Notes: generated by a model not told the origin, from the sequence alone. Counted from the stretch's first letter, positions 1-10,381 are shown. The stretch: DNA of 64,000 bases from CALMEH01 sp031409875 (GCA_031409875.1 JANNYB010000045.1:1-64000), one strand, 5' to 3'. A program made the numbers and translations.

Positions 1-77
1 ATGATTTCACCTAAACTTGCCACCAATGGCGGATAAATTTTCTGTTCAAATATCTCAAATTCTGTGGTATTATCCAT
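1..77 (-). CDS. 5' end of an unidentified gene (partial)
   Basis: An open frame begins with ATG at 77 on the minus strand and runs off the left edge without a stop, giving 25 codons that start MDNTTEFEIFEQKIYPP. A GGAAGG Shine-Dalgarno-like stretch lies about ten bases upstream of the ATG, which supports a real start. It is divergent from the VWFA gene at 292, so 78-291 should hold promoters for both. The fragment is too short to name a family. Confidence 0.5.
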   Translation of the reverse strand, partial: MDNTTEFEIFEQKIYPPLVASLGEI

Positions 78-291
78 CTGTAAAAGACCTTCCTTTTTGA
101 TTTAGTGTTTTTGTTCAAACTTAGATTGAATCAAATTTGAATGGTCTTTTCAATTTTTCAACGACTTTGCAATAGCCCTAGGGATTACATAGCATCCGAA
201 AAAAAAAATTGAATTTTGTTTGAAGGTAGAGTAATATTTTGAATAACTCCAAAATTAAACTCTCGAATCTAAATGTAAAGAGGAGAAAAAT

Positions 292-2469
292 ATGAAGAAG
301 TTAATTTTTGCACTTTCTATTTACCTTGTTTTAAGCATCACGATTTCGGCACAAAACCCGACTCCGACACCAACGGATGACGACGGCGTAGTTCAAATTT
401 CGACAACGCTGATTCAAATTGATGTCGGCGTTACCGATAAAGACGGCAAACAAATCACCGATTTGAAAGCGGAAGATTTCGAGATTCTGGAAAATGGCGA
501 AAAACAGGAAATCACGAATTTTTCATACGTTGCTGTAACAAAAGATGTTCGCAATGAAATACAAAATCAAGTAACGGTAAATTCCAAACAAGTAAAAATT
601 CCGCCTGTTCCGACAAATCTACGCGCTGACCAAGTGCGCCGCACGATTGTTTTAGTTGTTGACGACATCGGAATGAGCATCGGAAGTATGGCAAGTGTCC
701 GCGATGCTTTGAAAAAATTCGTGAACGAACAAATGCAGGAAGGCGACCTCGTGGCAATCATTCGCACGAGCGCAGGAATCAGCGTTTTTCAGCAATTTAC
801 TTCCGACAAGCGCGTGCTTCGTGCCGCCATTGAAAAGGTGAAATGGAATGGTTTGACCGGAGCAATGGGCATCTTTGAACCGCTCAGACCGACGACCAAA
901 GATTTGCTTAACGGACAGGTCAACAGCAGCGGCGAATCGCGCCAAACACAAGGCAACGAGCAGGATAAACAATTTGAAAAAGATGCTCAACAAATGCGCG
1001 AAGGAATGTTTGCCGCCGGAACACTCGGCGCACTTCGCTATGTTGTCAAAGGAATGAGCGAAATGCCCGGACGCAAAGCGATTATGGTTTTTTCGGATGG
1101 CTGGGATATGTTTGAAGGCACGGTCAAAGAAAGAAACGCGAGCGCGGCAATGGTTAAGCAAGCGATGGACAATTTGATTGAATCGGCAAATCGCGCCGGA
1201 GTGATTATCAACACGATTGATGCGCGAGGCTTGTTTAATCCGGGAATGTTCACGTCGGAAGACGATACGACCGGACAAAGTATGGAACAACTTGAGAAGA
1301 TTCAACAAGGTCGGATAGAAGATTTCCGAAACAGTCAATCCGGTTTGGCGTATTTGGCAGACCGCACCGGCGGGCGCACTTTTACTAATCAAAATAATCT
1401 TTCGCGCGGAGTGGAAAAAGCTCTGAACGACCAAAGCGGCTATTATCTCATTGCTTATCAGCCCGATTCCGATTCGTTTGATGCAAATAAACGAAAATAT
1501 AATAAATTGACCGTGCGCGTTAAACGCGACGGCACAAAGGTTCGATACCGCAGCGGATTTTTCGGCATTACGGACGAGAAATTAAATCCGAATCAACAAA
1601 TTGCCAAAACGCCGCAACAAAGAATGTCTGACGCGCTTTTCTCACCGTTCGGCGCAAGCGGTATTGCAATGCGGATGACTTCGATTTACGCCAACGATAT
1701 TAAAGAAGGCAATTTTGTCCGCGCATTTCTGCATCTTGACGGCAAAAGTCTGACGTTTGCCGACGGCGAAAACGGTAACAAAAAATTGTCTTTCGAGGTT
1801 ATCGGTTTTACTTTTGACCAGAACGGGAAAATTGCCGACAGTTTCGGCAAAATGTATTCGATTGCCGTAAAACCGGAAAATGTGCAAAAACTCGTCGAAA
1901 AAGGTTTGGTTTATTCGATGCTCGTGCCGATAAAAAAAGCGGGTGCATATCAACTTCGCGTTGCCGTGCGCGACGTGAACGCAGATAAAATCGGCGCGGC
2001 AACGCAATTTATCGAAATCCCGAACTTAGACAAAAACCGTCTTTCGCTTTCAGGTTTGGTTTTGCAAAATCTGACGGCAGAACAATGGCAAGCGCGAAAT
2101 AACGGGCAAACCGTTGCCGAAATTCAAGATGTAGCAACTGTTACGGCAACCAGAATTTTCCAGCGCGGCTCGGTTTTGCTGTTTAATTACGTCATTTACA
2201 ACGCCAAACCGGACGCAAATCGTAACGTCCAACTTCAAACTCAAGCGCGGCTTTACCGTGATGGCGAGTTAGTTTTTGAAGGCAAAGTTCAACCGCTGAA
2301 CGTCCAAGGACAAACTGACTTAAAACGGCTCGAAGCAAACGGCGCAGTAATGCTCGGCAAAAATCTCGTGCCGGGCGATTACGTTCTGCAAGTCATCGCG
2401 ATTGATGCATTGGCAAAAGAAAAAAATCAAGTTCAAGCGCAATTTATTGATTTTGAACTTGTTGATTAA
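292..2469 (+). CDS. VWFA-related acidobacterial exported protein
   Basis: A 725-residue exported protein with an N-terminal signal peptide (hydrophobic stretch about residues 4-18, ending ISAQ). A von Willebrand factor A fold starts near residue 120, where the metal-site strand reads IVLVVDDIGMSIGS. A second VWFA strand is visible as KAIMVFSDGWD. The region before it (about residues 30-75: VQISTTLIQIDVGVTDKDG, LKAEDFEILENG) is the beta domain typical of the acidobacterial VWFA-related family. The C-terminal 280 residues are beta-rich and unidentified. The start is set by a strong GAGGAGAAA site just upstream of ATG 292. Members of this family are usually periplasmic or surface proteins of unknown role. 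The gene is followed by an inverted repeat, then a convergent peptidase. Confidence 0.85.
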   Translation: MKKLIFALSIYLVLSITISAQNPTPTPTDDDGVVQISTTLIQIDVGVTDKDGKQITDLKAEDFEILENGEKQEITNFSYVAVTKDVRNEIQNQVTVNSKQVKIPPVPTNLRADQVRRTIVLVVDDIGMSIGSMASVRDALKKFVNEQMQEGDLVAIIRTSAGISVFQQFTSDKRVLRAAIEKVKWNGLTGAMGIFEPLRPTTKDLLNGQVNSSGESRQTQGNEQDKQFEKDAQQMREGMFAAGTLGALRYVVKGMSEMPGRKAIMVFSDGWDMFEGTVKERNASAAMVKQAMDNLIESANRAGVIINTIDARGLFNPGMFTSEDDTTGQSMEQLEKIQQGRIEDFRNSQSGLAYLADRTGGRTFTNQNNLSRGVEKALNDQSGYYLIAYQPDSDSFDANKRKYNKLTVRVKRDGTKVRYRSGFFGITDEKLNPNQQIAKTPQQRMSDALFSPFGASGIAMRMTSIYANDIKEGNFVRAFLHLDGKSLTFADGENGNKKLSFEVIGFTFDQNGKIADSFGKMYSIAVKPENVQKLVEKGLVYSMLVPIKKAGAYQLRVAVRDVNADKIGAATQFIEIPNLDKNRLSLSGLVLQNLTAEQWQARNNGQTVAEIQDVATVTATRIFQRGSVLLFNYVIYNAKPDANRNVQLQTQARLYRDGELVFEGKVQPLNVQGQTDLKRLEANGAVMLGKNLVPGDYVLQVIAIDALAKEKNQVQAQFIDFELVD

Positions 2470-2472
2470 AAA

Positions 2473-2544
2473 GTCAGAACCGTGAGCGGTAGCGAATGGC
2501 TATCTATCAACTTTTAGCCATTCGCTACTGCTCACGGTTCTGAC
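2473..2544. repeat. Inverted repeat, GTCAGAAC family
   Basis: Two 30-base arms (2473-2502 and 2515-2544) pair with one mismatch around a 12-base loop. The ends read GTCAGAACCGTGAGCGGTAG and its complement. It fills the gap between two convergent genes and could act as a bidirectional terminator. The same end sequence recurs at 27067-27160, and as a half-unit inside the coding sequence at 25491-25520. Confidence 0.9.
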
Positions 2545-2550
2545 AATTTG

Positions 2551-4524
2551 CTATTTGCTATTGATATATTTATCGAACCATTCGAGATTTGAAATCATTG
2601 CGGCGACCTGCATTTTCGGTTCGTTCGGACCGTGCGGTTGCCGCGGCAGAACGATCATTCGCGTCGGCACGTTTTGGCGTTTGAGCGCGTTGTAAAATTC
2701 GTAGCCTTGCGAAATCGGGACGCGAACGTCGGCTTCGCCGTGCTGAATCAGCGTCGGAGTCGTAACGCCTTTGACGTTGAACATTGCCGAATGTTTTTTG
2801 TAAGTTTCGATGTCGTTCCAAAATTCGCCGCCAAAATAATCGGGAATAAACGAAGGAATATCAGCCGTTCCGTTAAAACTCATCAGATTCGTAACCGGCG
2901 CACCGGCAGAAGCGGCTTTGAAACGCTTGGTTTTGGTAACGATTGTGCTGGTCATATAACCGCCGTAGCTCCAGCCCATCACGCCCAGACGATTTTCGTC
3001 CGCCACGCCCATTTTCACTACCGCATCAACGCCCGTCATCAAATCCTGATAATCCATTCCGCCCCAATCTTTGATATTTGCACGACGAAATTCCGTGCCG
3101 TAACCCGATGAACCACGCGGATTCGGGCGCAAAATCGCATAACCTTTTTGGGCAAAAACTGCCAACGGATAAACGCCGCGTCCGCCAATAAAAGATTGTT
3201 GGAAAACGCCCGCCGGACCGCCGTGAATATTCAAAATCATCGGAACTTTTTGTCCTGTTTGATAACCAATCGGATACGTCAAAAGTCCTTCAATATCGCG
3301 TCCGTCCGCGCTTTTCCATTTGATAACTTCCGTGCGCGGCATCGTCATTTTCGCAACATCGGCGTTGACGCGGGAAATTTGCACGGGCGAAAGATTATTT
3401 ATGGAAGAAACATAAATTTCCGGCGGCGAAATCGAACTCTGCCAAGCGATGCCGAACATATTTCGCGCCGCGTTCATCGTAACGCCGAAAACGCCTGTGG
3501 TTTCTGAAAATTCGGTGATTTTGCTCGTCGTAACATCAACCGAATAAAGACCTGTTTTCGTGCCTTTTGCTTCGGTGTAATAAATCATCTGCCCGTCCGC
3601 CGACCAATCAACCATATTCGGCTGACCGTCAAACGAAGCGGTCAAAGCCTTCGGCGTTCCGCCTGTTGCCATCACAACATTTATCTTATTATCTTGCGCC
3701 CAACGCGGCGGATTGTCGCTAATTGCAAGCGCAATCCATTTACCGTCGGGCGAATATCGCGGCGAATTTTCAGCCGAAGTCGTGTTTGCCAAAACAGTAA
3801 TTTTTCCGCTGGCGACATCAATCAGCGAAACATCGGAAGTCGTCCAATCATTGGCGATTGATGTTTTCGTATGATTAAAAACTATCGTTTTGCCATCGGG
3901 CGACCAATCGAAACCACCGACATTATAATTTTCTGCCGTCAGTTTTTTGGCTTCGCGTTTGCCATTTGCGTCTTTTGCAACGGGCATCACATAAAGCCGC
4001 GCCATTTTTTGATTTTCGTCAACAAATCGAAAATCATTACGACCTTTGTCGTTTTTTTCTTCGTCATCGGTTTTCGTATCGGTCATCGAATAAGCAATCC
4101 AATTTCCGTCCGCCGACCATTCAAAATTACCGACACTGCCTTTCAAATCGGTCAATGCCTCAGCTTCACCGCCGCCAATTCGCAAAACGTAAAGATTATT
4201 GCGGTTTTCCTTGCGGTTTGAAGTAAAAGCAATCCAATTTCCGTCGGGCGACCATTTCGGATTTGTCGAAGATTTATCGCCGAAAGTAATTTGAAAAGCG
4301 TTCGTTCCGTCCGTATTTGCCAACCAAATCTGCGTTACAAATTCGCTTTTATCAGCAGACATTACCGCTTCGTTGACCGTATAAACAATGCGTTTTCCGT
4401 CAGGCGAAACCTGCGGCGAACCAACGGCTTTTGTTTTAACCTGCATCTCTGCCGTCCAATTTTGCGCGTTCATCGAAAACGCAAAAATGACAATTGCAAA
4501 TAGAATTTTTACCGAATTTTTCAT
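2551..4524 (-). CDS. S9 family prolyl-oligopeptidase-like serine peptidase
   Basis: A 657-residue exported peptidase. A signal peptide (residues 1-20, MKNSVKILFAIVIFAFSMNA) is followed by a TolB-like beta-propeller rich in SPDGxxI repeats (about 35-370) and an alpha/beta-hydrolase domain. The catalytic Ser is in GWSYGGYM (Ser519), with Asp599 in GEADVRVP and His631 in PHGPNEP, so the triad is complete. The family cleaves oligopeptides or acyl-peptides. The ATG has a strong AAGGAGAAG site. It lies 15 bases downstream of a second S9 gene and probably shares its transcript. Confidence 0.93.
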   Translation of the reverse strand: MKNSVKILFAIVIFAFSMNAQNWTAEMQVKTKAVGSPQVSPDGKRIVYTVNEAVMSADKSEFVTQIWLANTDGTNAFQITFGDKSSTNPKWSPDGNWIAFTSNRKENRNNLYVLRIGGGEAEALTDLKGSVGNFEWSADGNWIAYSMTDTKTDDEEKNDKGRNDFRFVDENQKMARLYVMPVAKDANGKREAKKLTAENYNVGGFDWSPDGKTIVFNHTKTSIANDWTTSDVSLIDVASGKITVLANTTSAENSPRYSPDGKWIALAISDNPPRWAQDNKINVVMATGGTPKALTASFDGQPNMVDWSADGQMIYYTEAKGTKTGLYSVDVTTSKITEFSETTGVFGVTMNAARNMFGIAWQSSISPPEIYVSSINNLSPVQISRVNADVAKMTMPRTEVIKWKSADGRDIEGLLTYPIGYQTGQKVPMILNIHGGPAGVFQQSFIGGRGVYPLAVFAQKGYAILRPNPRGSSGYGTEFRRANIKDWGGMDYQDLMTGVDAVVKMGVADENRLGVMGWSYGGYMTSTIVTKTKRFKAASAGAPVTNLMSFNGTADIPSFIPDYFGGEFWNDIETYKKHSAMFNVKGVTTPTLIQHGEADVRVPISQGYEFYNALKRQNVPTRMIVLPRQPHGPNEPKMQVAAMISNLEWFDKYINSK

Positions 4525-4539
4525 AATCTTTCTTCTCCT

Positions 4540-6555
4540 TTATTTTCTCTTGTATTTTTCAAACCACATTCGCAGATAAGAAATCTGATACAAACGATTT
4601 GACGGATGACGAAGCCCAAGCGCGTTGAAACCGTGAAATTCGTCATTCAAACGCACCATCGCCGTTGGCACTTTTTGCATTTTCAGAGCGCGAAAATACT
4701 GCTCGGTTTGTTCGAGAGGCGTTCGCAAATCCAAATCTCCGGTCAAAACCATCGTCGGCGTTTTGACATTTCCGACGTATGAAATCGGTGAACGCTTGAT
4801 ATGTTCAGTCGGGTCTTCCCACGGCAATTTTTTGAAATTGTAATACCAATCCGCGCCGTCGGTTGTGCCGACAAACGAATACCAATTGACAACCGGCTTC
4901 ATCGAAACCGCCGCCGCAAAACGGTCTGTGTTGGCGACAATCCAAGCCGTCAAAACGCCGCCGCCCGAACCGCCCGTGACGAACAAATTTTTCTCGTCAA
5001 TATAACCGCGCTTGATAGTTTCATCAACTCCGCGCATTAAATCGTCATAATCTTGTCCCGGGTAAGCGTTGTTGATGGCGTTGCCGAAAGTTTTGCCGTA
5101 ACCTGTTGAGCCACGCGGATTTGTGTAAAGCACGACATAGCCTTCCGCCGCGTGATTTTGAAACTCGAAATTAAAACCGATGCCATACATCGCGTGCGGT
5201 CCGCCGTGAATGTAGAGCATCAACGGATATTTCTTCGTCGCATCAAAATCCGGCGGTTTGACAATCCAGCCCTGCACCTTCATTCCGCCAACCGAGTCAT
5301 ACCAAATTTCTTCCGTTTCGCCCAATTTTCGCCCTTCGAGTAAATCGCCGTTGACATCGGTAATTTTTCGCGGAGTCGGCGTTTTGACGTTAAAAACCAC
5401 AACATCGCCCGCTTGTTTAGCATCGGACAACACGCCTGCGACAATTCCGTTTTGGCTGATGCTCGATGGCAAAAGCTGATGATTTCCGCTCGTGATTTGT
5501 TTTGGCGCATTGCCTGAAACTGTTGAAAAATAAAGGTTATTCGTTCCTTTATCTTCGGTCGAATAATAAACGCCGCTGTTGTCGTCCGCCCACATCAAAC
5601 CAAACGGCGCACGGTCAAAATTTTCGGTCAAAACCTTTTTATTGTTACCGTCCGCGTCCATCAGATAGAGTTTTGAAACATTATAAGTGTCATCGTTGAG
5701 GTCAGAACCTGTATAAGCGATAAATTTTCCGTTCGGCGAAACGGCGGGCTGAACGTCTTGTCCGTCGCGGTCTGTAAGTTGTTTGATTTGATTGGTGTTT
5801 AGATTTGCGGAATAAATTTCCTGACCGAAACGGATATATTCGGCATCCGCCTTTCGCACGCCGCTGAAAACGAGCGTATTTGAATCTGGCATCCATTCGG
5901 GCGCGTTGTGATTAAAATCGCCGTCAGTAATTTGGCGCGGAACGCCGCCTGCTTCGGAAATCGTAAAAATATGCGTGTAGCCTTCCGAATTGTAGCCTGA
6001 ACCGTCGGAACGATAATTTAATTTATCAACAAAACGCGGAGCTTCAATCCATTTTGCGCCGTCGGGACGTTGCGGAAGATTCGGGCGCATCGAAAATTTC
6101 GCCGGAACGAGCATATTAAAAGCAATCTTTTTGCCGTCGGGCGACCAAGCAATATTCGACGGCGAGCGTTCAAGCCGCGTCAGTTGCGTCGCTTCGCCGC
6201 CCGTGTCCATCCATTTGACAAAAATTTGCGCTCCTTGCGGCTGTCCGGGCGCGATAAAAGCCAGACGTTTGCCGTCCGGCGACCAAACGGGCGCACCGCC
6301 TTTGAGCAGAAAACGATTGCGCGAACCGTCGGCGTTCATAATCCAAATTTCGTTCTCAAATTTGTCGTTGATTTTGTCCGTCCAACGTCGCGTATAAACA
6401 ATTTGCGAACCATCGGGCGAAATCTGCGGATTTAAAACATATTCCCAATCCAAAAACAAATCGAGCGTCAGTTTTTTCGCATCTTGCGCCAAAACATTGG
6501 TTAAAACCGCAAACGCAACCAAAACGGCGGCGAAAATTTTCGGTAAATGTTTCAT
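4540..6555 (-). CDS. S9 family peptidase
   Basis: A 671-residue S9 peptidase with a signal peptide (MKHLPKIFAAVLVAFAVLTN), a beta-propeller of WSPDGK/SPDG repeats, and a C-terminal hydrolase domain. Ser530 lies in GGSGGGVL, Asp609 in GDLDLRTP and His641 in DEFHGFN. The frame is open upstream to 6663, but that stretch reads through an inverted repeat, so the start was placed at ATG 6555, which begins the signal peptide. It is only distantly similar to the neighbouring S9 protein, so this is not a recent duplication. It appears to form an exported-peptidase operon with the genes at 2551 and 6723. Confidence 0.92.
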   Translation of the reverse strand: MKHLPKIFAAVLVAFAVLTNVLAQDAKKLTLDLFLDWEYVLNPQISPDGSQIVYTRRWTDKINDKFENEIWIMNADGSRNRFLLKGGAPVWSPDGKRLAFIAPGQPQGAQIFVKWMDTGGEATQLTRLERSPSNIAWSPDGKKIAFNMLVPAKFSMRPNLPQRPDGAKWIEAPRFVDKLNYRSDGSGYNSEGYTHIFTISEAGGVPRQITDGDFNHNAPEWMPDSNTLVFSGVRKADAEYIRFGQEIYSANLNTNQIKQLTDRDGQDVQPAVSPNGKFIAYTGSDLNDDTYNVSKLYLMDADGNNKKVLTENFDRAPFGLMWADDNSGVYYSTEDKGTNNLYFSTVSGNAPKQITSGNHQLLPSSISQNGIVAGVLSDAKQAGDVVVFNVKTPTPRKITDVNGDLLEGRKLGETEEIWYDSVGGMKVQGWIVKPPDFDATKKYPLMLYIHGGPHAMYGIGFNFEFQNHAAEGYVVLYTNPRGSTGYGKTFGNAINNAYPGQDYDDLMRGVDETIKRGYIDEKNLFVTGGSGGGVLTAWIVANTDRFAAAVSMKPVVNWYSFVGTTDGADWYYNFKKLPWEDPTEHIKRSPISYVGNVKTPTMVLTGDLDLRTPLEQTEQYFRALKMQKVPTAMVRLNDEFHGFNALGLRHPSNRLYQISYLRMWFEKYKRK

Positions 6556-6570
6556 AATTTTGTCCTTATA

Positions 6571-6723
6571 ATTGGAGCGCGGGCATCTTGCCCGCTGCGC
6601 GTTCGAGGCTTTGCGAGAACAGGCGCAACACGCTTGATTACCTGAAAAGTTTAAGGTGAACAAACGCTTTCGCCATTCATCGCTTCGCTTGAATGGCGGC
6701 GGGCAAGATGCCCGCGCCCCAAT
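6571..6723. repeat. Inverted repeat with GCGGGCATCTTGCCCGC ends
   Basis: Arms of 25 bases at 6571-6595 and 6699-6723 match with a single mismatch. Each arm itself contains the palindrome GCGGGCAAGATGCCCGC. The right arm runs to the first base of the upstream gene's stop codon (6723-6725). A second small hairpin (GCCATTC...GAATGGC) lies inside. A related element with ends ATTGGAGCGC occurs at 47251-47390. Confidence 0.85.
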
Positions 6724-9700
6724 TATTTTTTAATCGTAATCACAGGCAAATTTTTCTCGGCGAACATTTTGTTAAATGCGACAATATCTTCCGCTTTGAT
6801 TCGCGCCAAAATCGCAAGTTGTGCGTCAATTTTGCCGACTAAATCGTTATAAACATCATAACTTTGATTGGTCGGCGCGTAATCTGCGCTGTCAACGGTC
6901 GAAGCCAAAGCCGCGAGTTTGTTGTTTAATTTTATCGGGAAATTGAGCGCGTCCTGCGACGATTTAATTTTTGTCTGCATCAATTCTTCTTCAACTGCCG
7001 TTAGTTTTTTAATGATGTCGGCGGCTTTATCTTTTAACTCTTTTTGCTCCGGTTTCATTCGTGCCGATAAATCTTCAAACTGTTTACGAACATCGCGGAT
7101 TTCCAAAATCGCTTCGTGCGTTTCGGTCAATTTTTGATTGGATTTCATCAAAAAATCGAATTGTTTTTGAAAATCTTCCGCCGAAGTCGTCAAACGCAAA
7201 TCGGATTTGACCGCAAAATTTTCGGTTGAAATTACTTTACCGTCAACCGTCAGACGAACCTGATAATTTCCCGGCACAACTCTCGGTCCCGTCAAACTTC
7301 CGCCCCACATAATCAAACCGGGCAAACCCGTCGCGTTCGGATAACGGAAATTCCATACGAAACGATTTAATCCGGCTTCCAACGGCACAGGAATTTCACC
7401 CGGCACAGGCGGCGTTGTCGGTGCGCCTTCGCGTGGAATTCTACCGCTGAATTTGCGAATGACTTTGCCGCTTGCGTCTAAAAATTCCAACGCAATGTCT
7501 TGTTTCGGTTTAGCTTTCAAAAAATAATGCACGACTGCACCGTTCGGCGGATTTGCGCCAATCGGTGCGCCCACCGGAAGCTGAAAAAATCCGCCGCCGC
7601 CCGGCATTCGATATGAATCTTCCGGTTTGAAAAGAAAGTTTTCGGCTTTCTGCGCGTCCGCCATTTGATAAAGCAGAGGCAAATTATCGAGAACGTAAAA
7701 AGAACGTCCTTGCGTGGCGACAACCAAATCTTTTTCGCGTTTGTGAATTGCCAAATCGGTAATCGGAACGACAGGCAAATTCAACATCAAAGATTGCCAA
7801 TTTTCGCCGTCATTGCTCGAAAAATACATTCCCGTTTCCGTTCCTGCGTAAAGAAAACCTTTGCGATTCGGGTCTTCGCGGACGACTCGCGTGAAAGCGT
7901 CGTTTGCAATTCCGCCCACGATTTTTTTCCACGTTTTGCCGTAATCGCTGGTTTTGTAAATATACGGTTTAAAATCATCGGATTTGTAAGCAGTCGCGGC
8001 AACGTAAGCCGTTCCCGCGTCAAACGGCGAAGCGTCAATCGCGTTAATTTGAATCCATTCCGGCATGTCTTTCGGCGTTACATTTTCCCAATTTTTGCCG
8101 CCGTCGCGCGTAACGTGAACTAATCCGTCATCGCTTCCCGTCCAGATTACGCCTTGCGAAACAGCCGATTCAGCGACCGTAAAAATCGTGCAATAATATT
8201 CAACGCTCGTATTATCCTGCGAAATCGCTCCGCCTGACGAGCCTTGTTTCGATTTATCATTTCGCGTCAAATCGCCCGAAATTGCTTGCCAAGATTGCCC
8301 TTCGTCCATTGATTTGAAAAGCATATTTCCGGCGGCATAAAGCGGATATTTGCCGTCGGTTTTATGCGGCGAAAACAAAATTGGATAATTCCATTGAAAA
8401 CGATATTTCATCGCCTCCGCGCCCGCGCCCATCGGATTATCGGGATAAACATTTATATTGCGTTGCTGTTTCGTTTTGTGGTCGTAGCGTGTCAAAAATC
8501 CGCCGTAACTTCCGGCAAAAATGATGTCGGAATTGTCGGGATGCGGTGCAATCCAGCCGGATTCGCCGCCGCCAACGTCATACCAATGCGTTTCGTTAAT
8601 GCCAAAATCGGCGGTGCGCGAAGGAATTCTAACGGTCGAATTATCTTGCTGTGCGCCGTAAATATTGTATGGAAAATCGTTATCGAGCGTAACGCGGTAA
8701 AATTGCGCGGTGGCTTGGTCTTGCTCCGTCCAATTCGTTCCGCCGTCGTTTGTAACATTCGCGCCGCCGTCGTTGCCTTCAATCATTCGCTGATTATTGT
8801 TCGGCGCAATCCAAAGATCGTGATTGTCGCCGTGCGGCGTTCCGATTGTTGAAAATATTCGCCCGCCGTCAATGGATTTGTGGAAACCGACGTTCAAAAC
8901 ATAAACCGTATCAACGCTTTGCGAATCGGCATAAACGCGAAAATAATACCACGGACGTTGCGTTAAATTCGGATTATTGCTCGTCATTTGCCAATTTTCG
9001 CCGCCATCGTCCGAACGATAAAGTCCGCCTTGTTTGGCTTCGACCATTGCCCAAAGACGATTCGGATTGACAGGCGAAACCGTAATTCCGATTTTTCCTA
9101 AAACTCCGCTTGGCAAGCCTTTATTTTTTGAAATATCCGTCCAAGTGTCGCCGCCGTCAGTTGATTTATAAATTGCGCTTCCTTCGCCGCCACTTTCGAG
9201 CGAATACGGCGTTCGTTTGATTTGCCAAGTCGTTGCATAAATCGTATTCGGATTTGACGGATCTAAAATCAAATCAAACACTCCGGCTTTGTCGCTTCGG
9301 AAAAGAACTTTTTCCCAAGTTTTACCGCCGTCTTTCGTGCGAAAAACGCCGCGTTCATTGTTTGCGCCGAACAAATGTCCCATCGCCGCGACATAAACGA
9401 CATCAGGATTTTTCGGATGAATGCGAACGCGCCCGATTTGCCGCGAATCGCCTAAACCGATATGTTTCCAACTTTTGCCGCCGTCAACGGATTTATAAAC
9501 ACCGTCGCCGTGCGAAACATTTCCGCGCACCGGCGATTCGCCCATTCCGACGTAGATAATATTCGGATCGGAAAGCGAAACGTCAATCGCGCCAACCGAG
9601 CCGGTTTTGAAAAATCCGTCCGACACGGGAAACCAATTAACGCCGCTGTCAATCGTCTTAAAAACTCCGCCGCCGGTTGCGCCGAAATAATACACATTCG

Positions 9701-9881
9701 GCTGTGAAGGCACGCCCGCAACCGCCGTTACGCGCCCGCCGCGAAACGGTCCAATTGCGCGATACTGCAAATTTTTCAACGAATCTGATTGTGAATAAAT
9801 TGAAATGCAAGCAATAAAAAGCAGCGTAAAAGACAGAAAGATTTGAAATCTCCGCTTGGAGATAAAACGGAAGTTGGACAT
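6723..9881 (-). CDS. Large exported BNR/VPS10-like beta-propeller protein
   Basis: 1052 residues. A signal peptide (about 10-30, RFQIFLSFTLLFIACISIYSQ region) precedes many BNR/Asp-box repeats such as VYKSVDGGKSW, VFRTKDGGKTW, LYRSDDGGENW and IYKTSDYGKTW, spread over about residues 50-720. This makes one or two sortilin/VPS10-like propellers. The C-terminal third has a beta-sandwich part (LDASGKVIRKFSGR) and a helical, coiled-coil-like end. Acidobacterial homologues are often labelled glycosyl hydrolase or sialidase-like, but no catalytic residues can be assigned here. An AGGAAAA site precedes ATG 9881. It is the first gene of the run leading into two S9 peptidases, which suggests shared work on extracellular protein or glycoprotein. 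Confidence 0.85.
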   Translation of the reverse strand: MSNFRFISKRRFQIFLSFTLLFIACISIYSQSDSLKNLQYRAIGPFRGGRVTAVAGVPSQPNVYYFGATGGGVFKTIDSGVNWFPVSDGFFKTGSVGAIDVSLSDPNIIYVGMGESPVRGNVSHGDGVYKSVDGGKSWKHIGLGDSRQIGRVRIHPKNPDVVYVAAMGHLFGANNERGVFRTKDGGKTWEKVLFRSDKAGVFDLILDPSNPNTIYATTWQIKRTPYSLESGGEGSAIYKSTDGGDTWTDISKNKGLPSGVLGKIGITVSPVNPNRLWAMVEAKQGGLYRSDDGGENWQMTSNNPNLTQRPWYYFRVYADSQSVDTVYVLNVGFHKSIDGGRIFSTIGTPHGDNHDLWIAPNNNQRMIEGNDGGANVTNDGGTNWTEQDQATAQFYRVTLDNDFPYNIYGAQQDNSTVRIPSRTADFGINETHWYDVGGGESGWIAPHPDNSDIIFAGSYGGFLTRYDHKTKQQRNINVYPDNPMGAGAEAMKYRFQWNYPILFSPHKTDGKYPLYAAGNMLFKSMDEGQSWQAISGDLTRNDKSKQGSSGGAISQDNTSVEYYCTIFTVAESAVSQGVIWTGSDDGLVHVTRDGGKNWENVTPKDMPEWIQINAIDASPFDAGTAYVAATAYKSDDFKPYIYKTSDYGKTWKKIVGGIANDAFTRVVREDPNRKGFLYAGTETGMYFSSNDGENWQSLMLNLPVVPITDLAIHKREKDLVVATQGRSFYVLDNLPLLYQMADAQKAENFLFKPEDSYRMPGGGGFFQLPVGAPIGANPPNGAVVHYFLKAKPKQDIALEFLDASGKVIRKFSGRIPREGAPTTPPVPGEIPVPLEAGLNRFVWNFRYPNATGLPGLIMWGGSLTGPRVVPGNYQVRLTVDGKVISTENFAVKSDLRLTTSAEDFQKQFDFLMKSNQKLTETHEAILEIRDVRKQFEDLSARMKPEQKELKDKAADIIKKLTAVEEELMQTKIKSSQDALNFPIKLNNKLAALASTVDSADYAPTNQSYDVYNDLVGKIDAQLAILARIKAEDIVAFNKMFAEKNLPVITIKK

Positions 9882-10010
9882 ATTAAATTTTCCTATTTGA
9901 TAAAAATTTGAATTCTTGCTTAGCCATTAGTCTAAGTGAAGTTAAAGGAAAATTCAAACAGATATAAAATTAGCCGCAAATAAAAAAAAAACAGTCGGCT
10001 TAATCAATAT

Positions 10011-10071
10011 GTCCGACACGCTTTAGCTTGTTGAAGGCGGCAAGAATTCGACAAGCTAAAGCGTGTCGGAC
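10011..10071. repeat. Perfect 21-base inverted repeat in a 500-base intergenic gap
   Basis: Arms 10011-10031 (GTCCGACACGCTTTAGCTTG and one more base) and 10051-10071 are exact reverse complements around a 19-base loop. The element lies in the 500-base divergent gap 9882-10381. The remaining gap shows no convincing ORF or RNA gene. A TTGACC at 10265 is followed by only a weak -10 candidate. Confidence 0.9.
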
Positions 10072-10381
10072 AATTAAAACAAATCTTTTGCAAACCAATT
10101 TTTGTTAGGTATAACTCCGGTTAATAAGCACTCCTATAGAATGAAACTATAAGTATTTCAGGTAAAAAACCGACTGAGAAAGCTGTCTTTTTCCTGAGAA
10201 TTTTTAATCATCGTTTTTTCTGCTCTGACTGGAGCTTTTTCGATTTACGGCTTGTTTATAAAAGGTTGACCGTTGGTTTGATAAGTGTAATGATACAAAT
10301 GTTGACGTTATTTTCGCATCAAAACGAACAAATTGACTTGTAAAATCGTATTTTACGACGGACAAAGGACGAACGAAAAAG

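Noticed and set aside
652..1434. Long minus-strand ORF inside the VWFA gene
   Set aside because: It overlaps a well-supported coding gene in the opposite strand, has no recognisable motifs and no good start site; it arises from codon bias.
9918..9950. GCCATTAGTCT-like words near the BNR gene start, similar to the 49725 element
   Set aside because: The match is short and unpaired; not enough to call a repeat copy.
10265..10296. TTGACC-type promoter before the 10382 gene
   Set aside because: The -10 candidates (TAATGA, TGATAC) are too weak to list as a feature.
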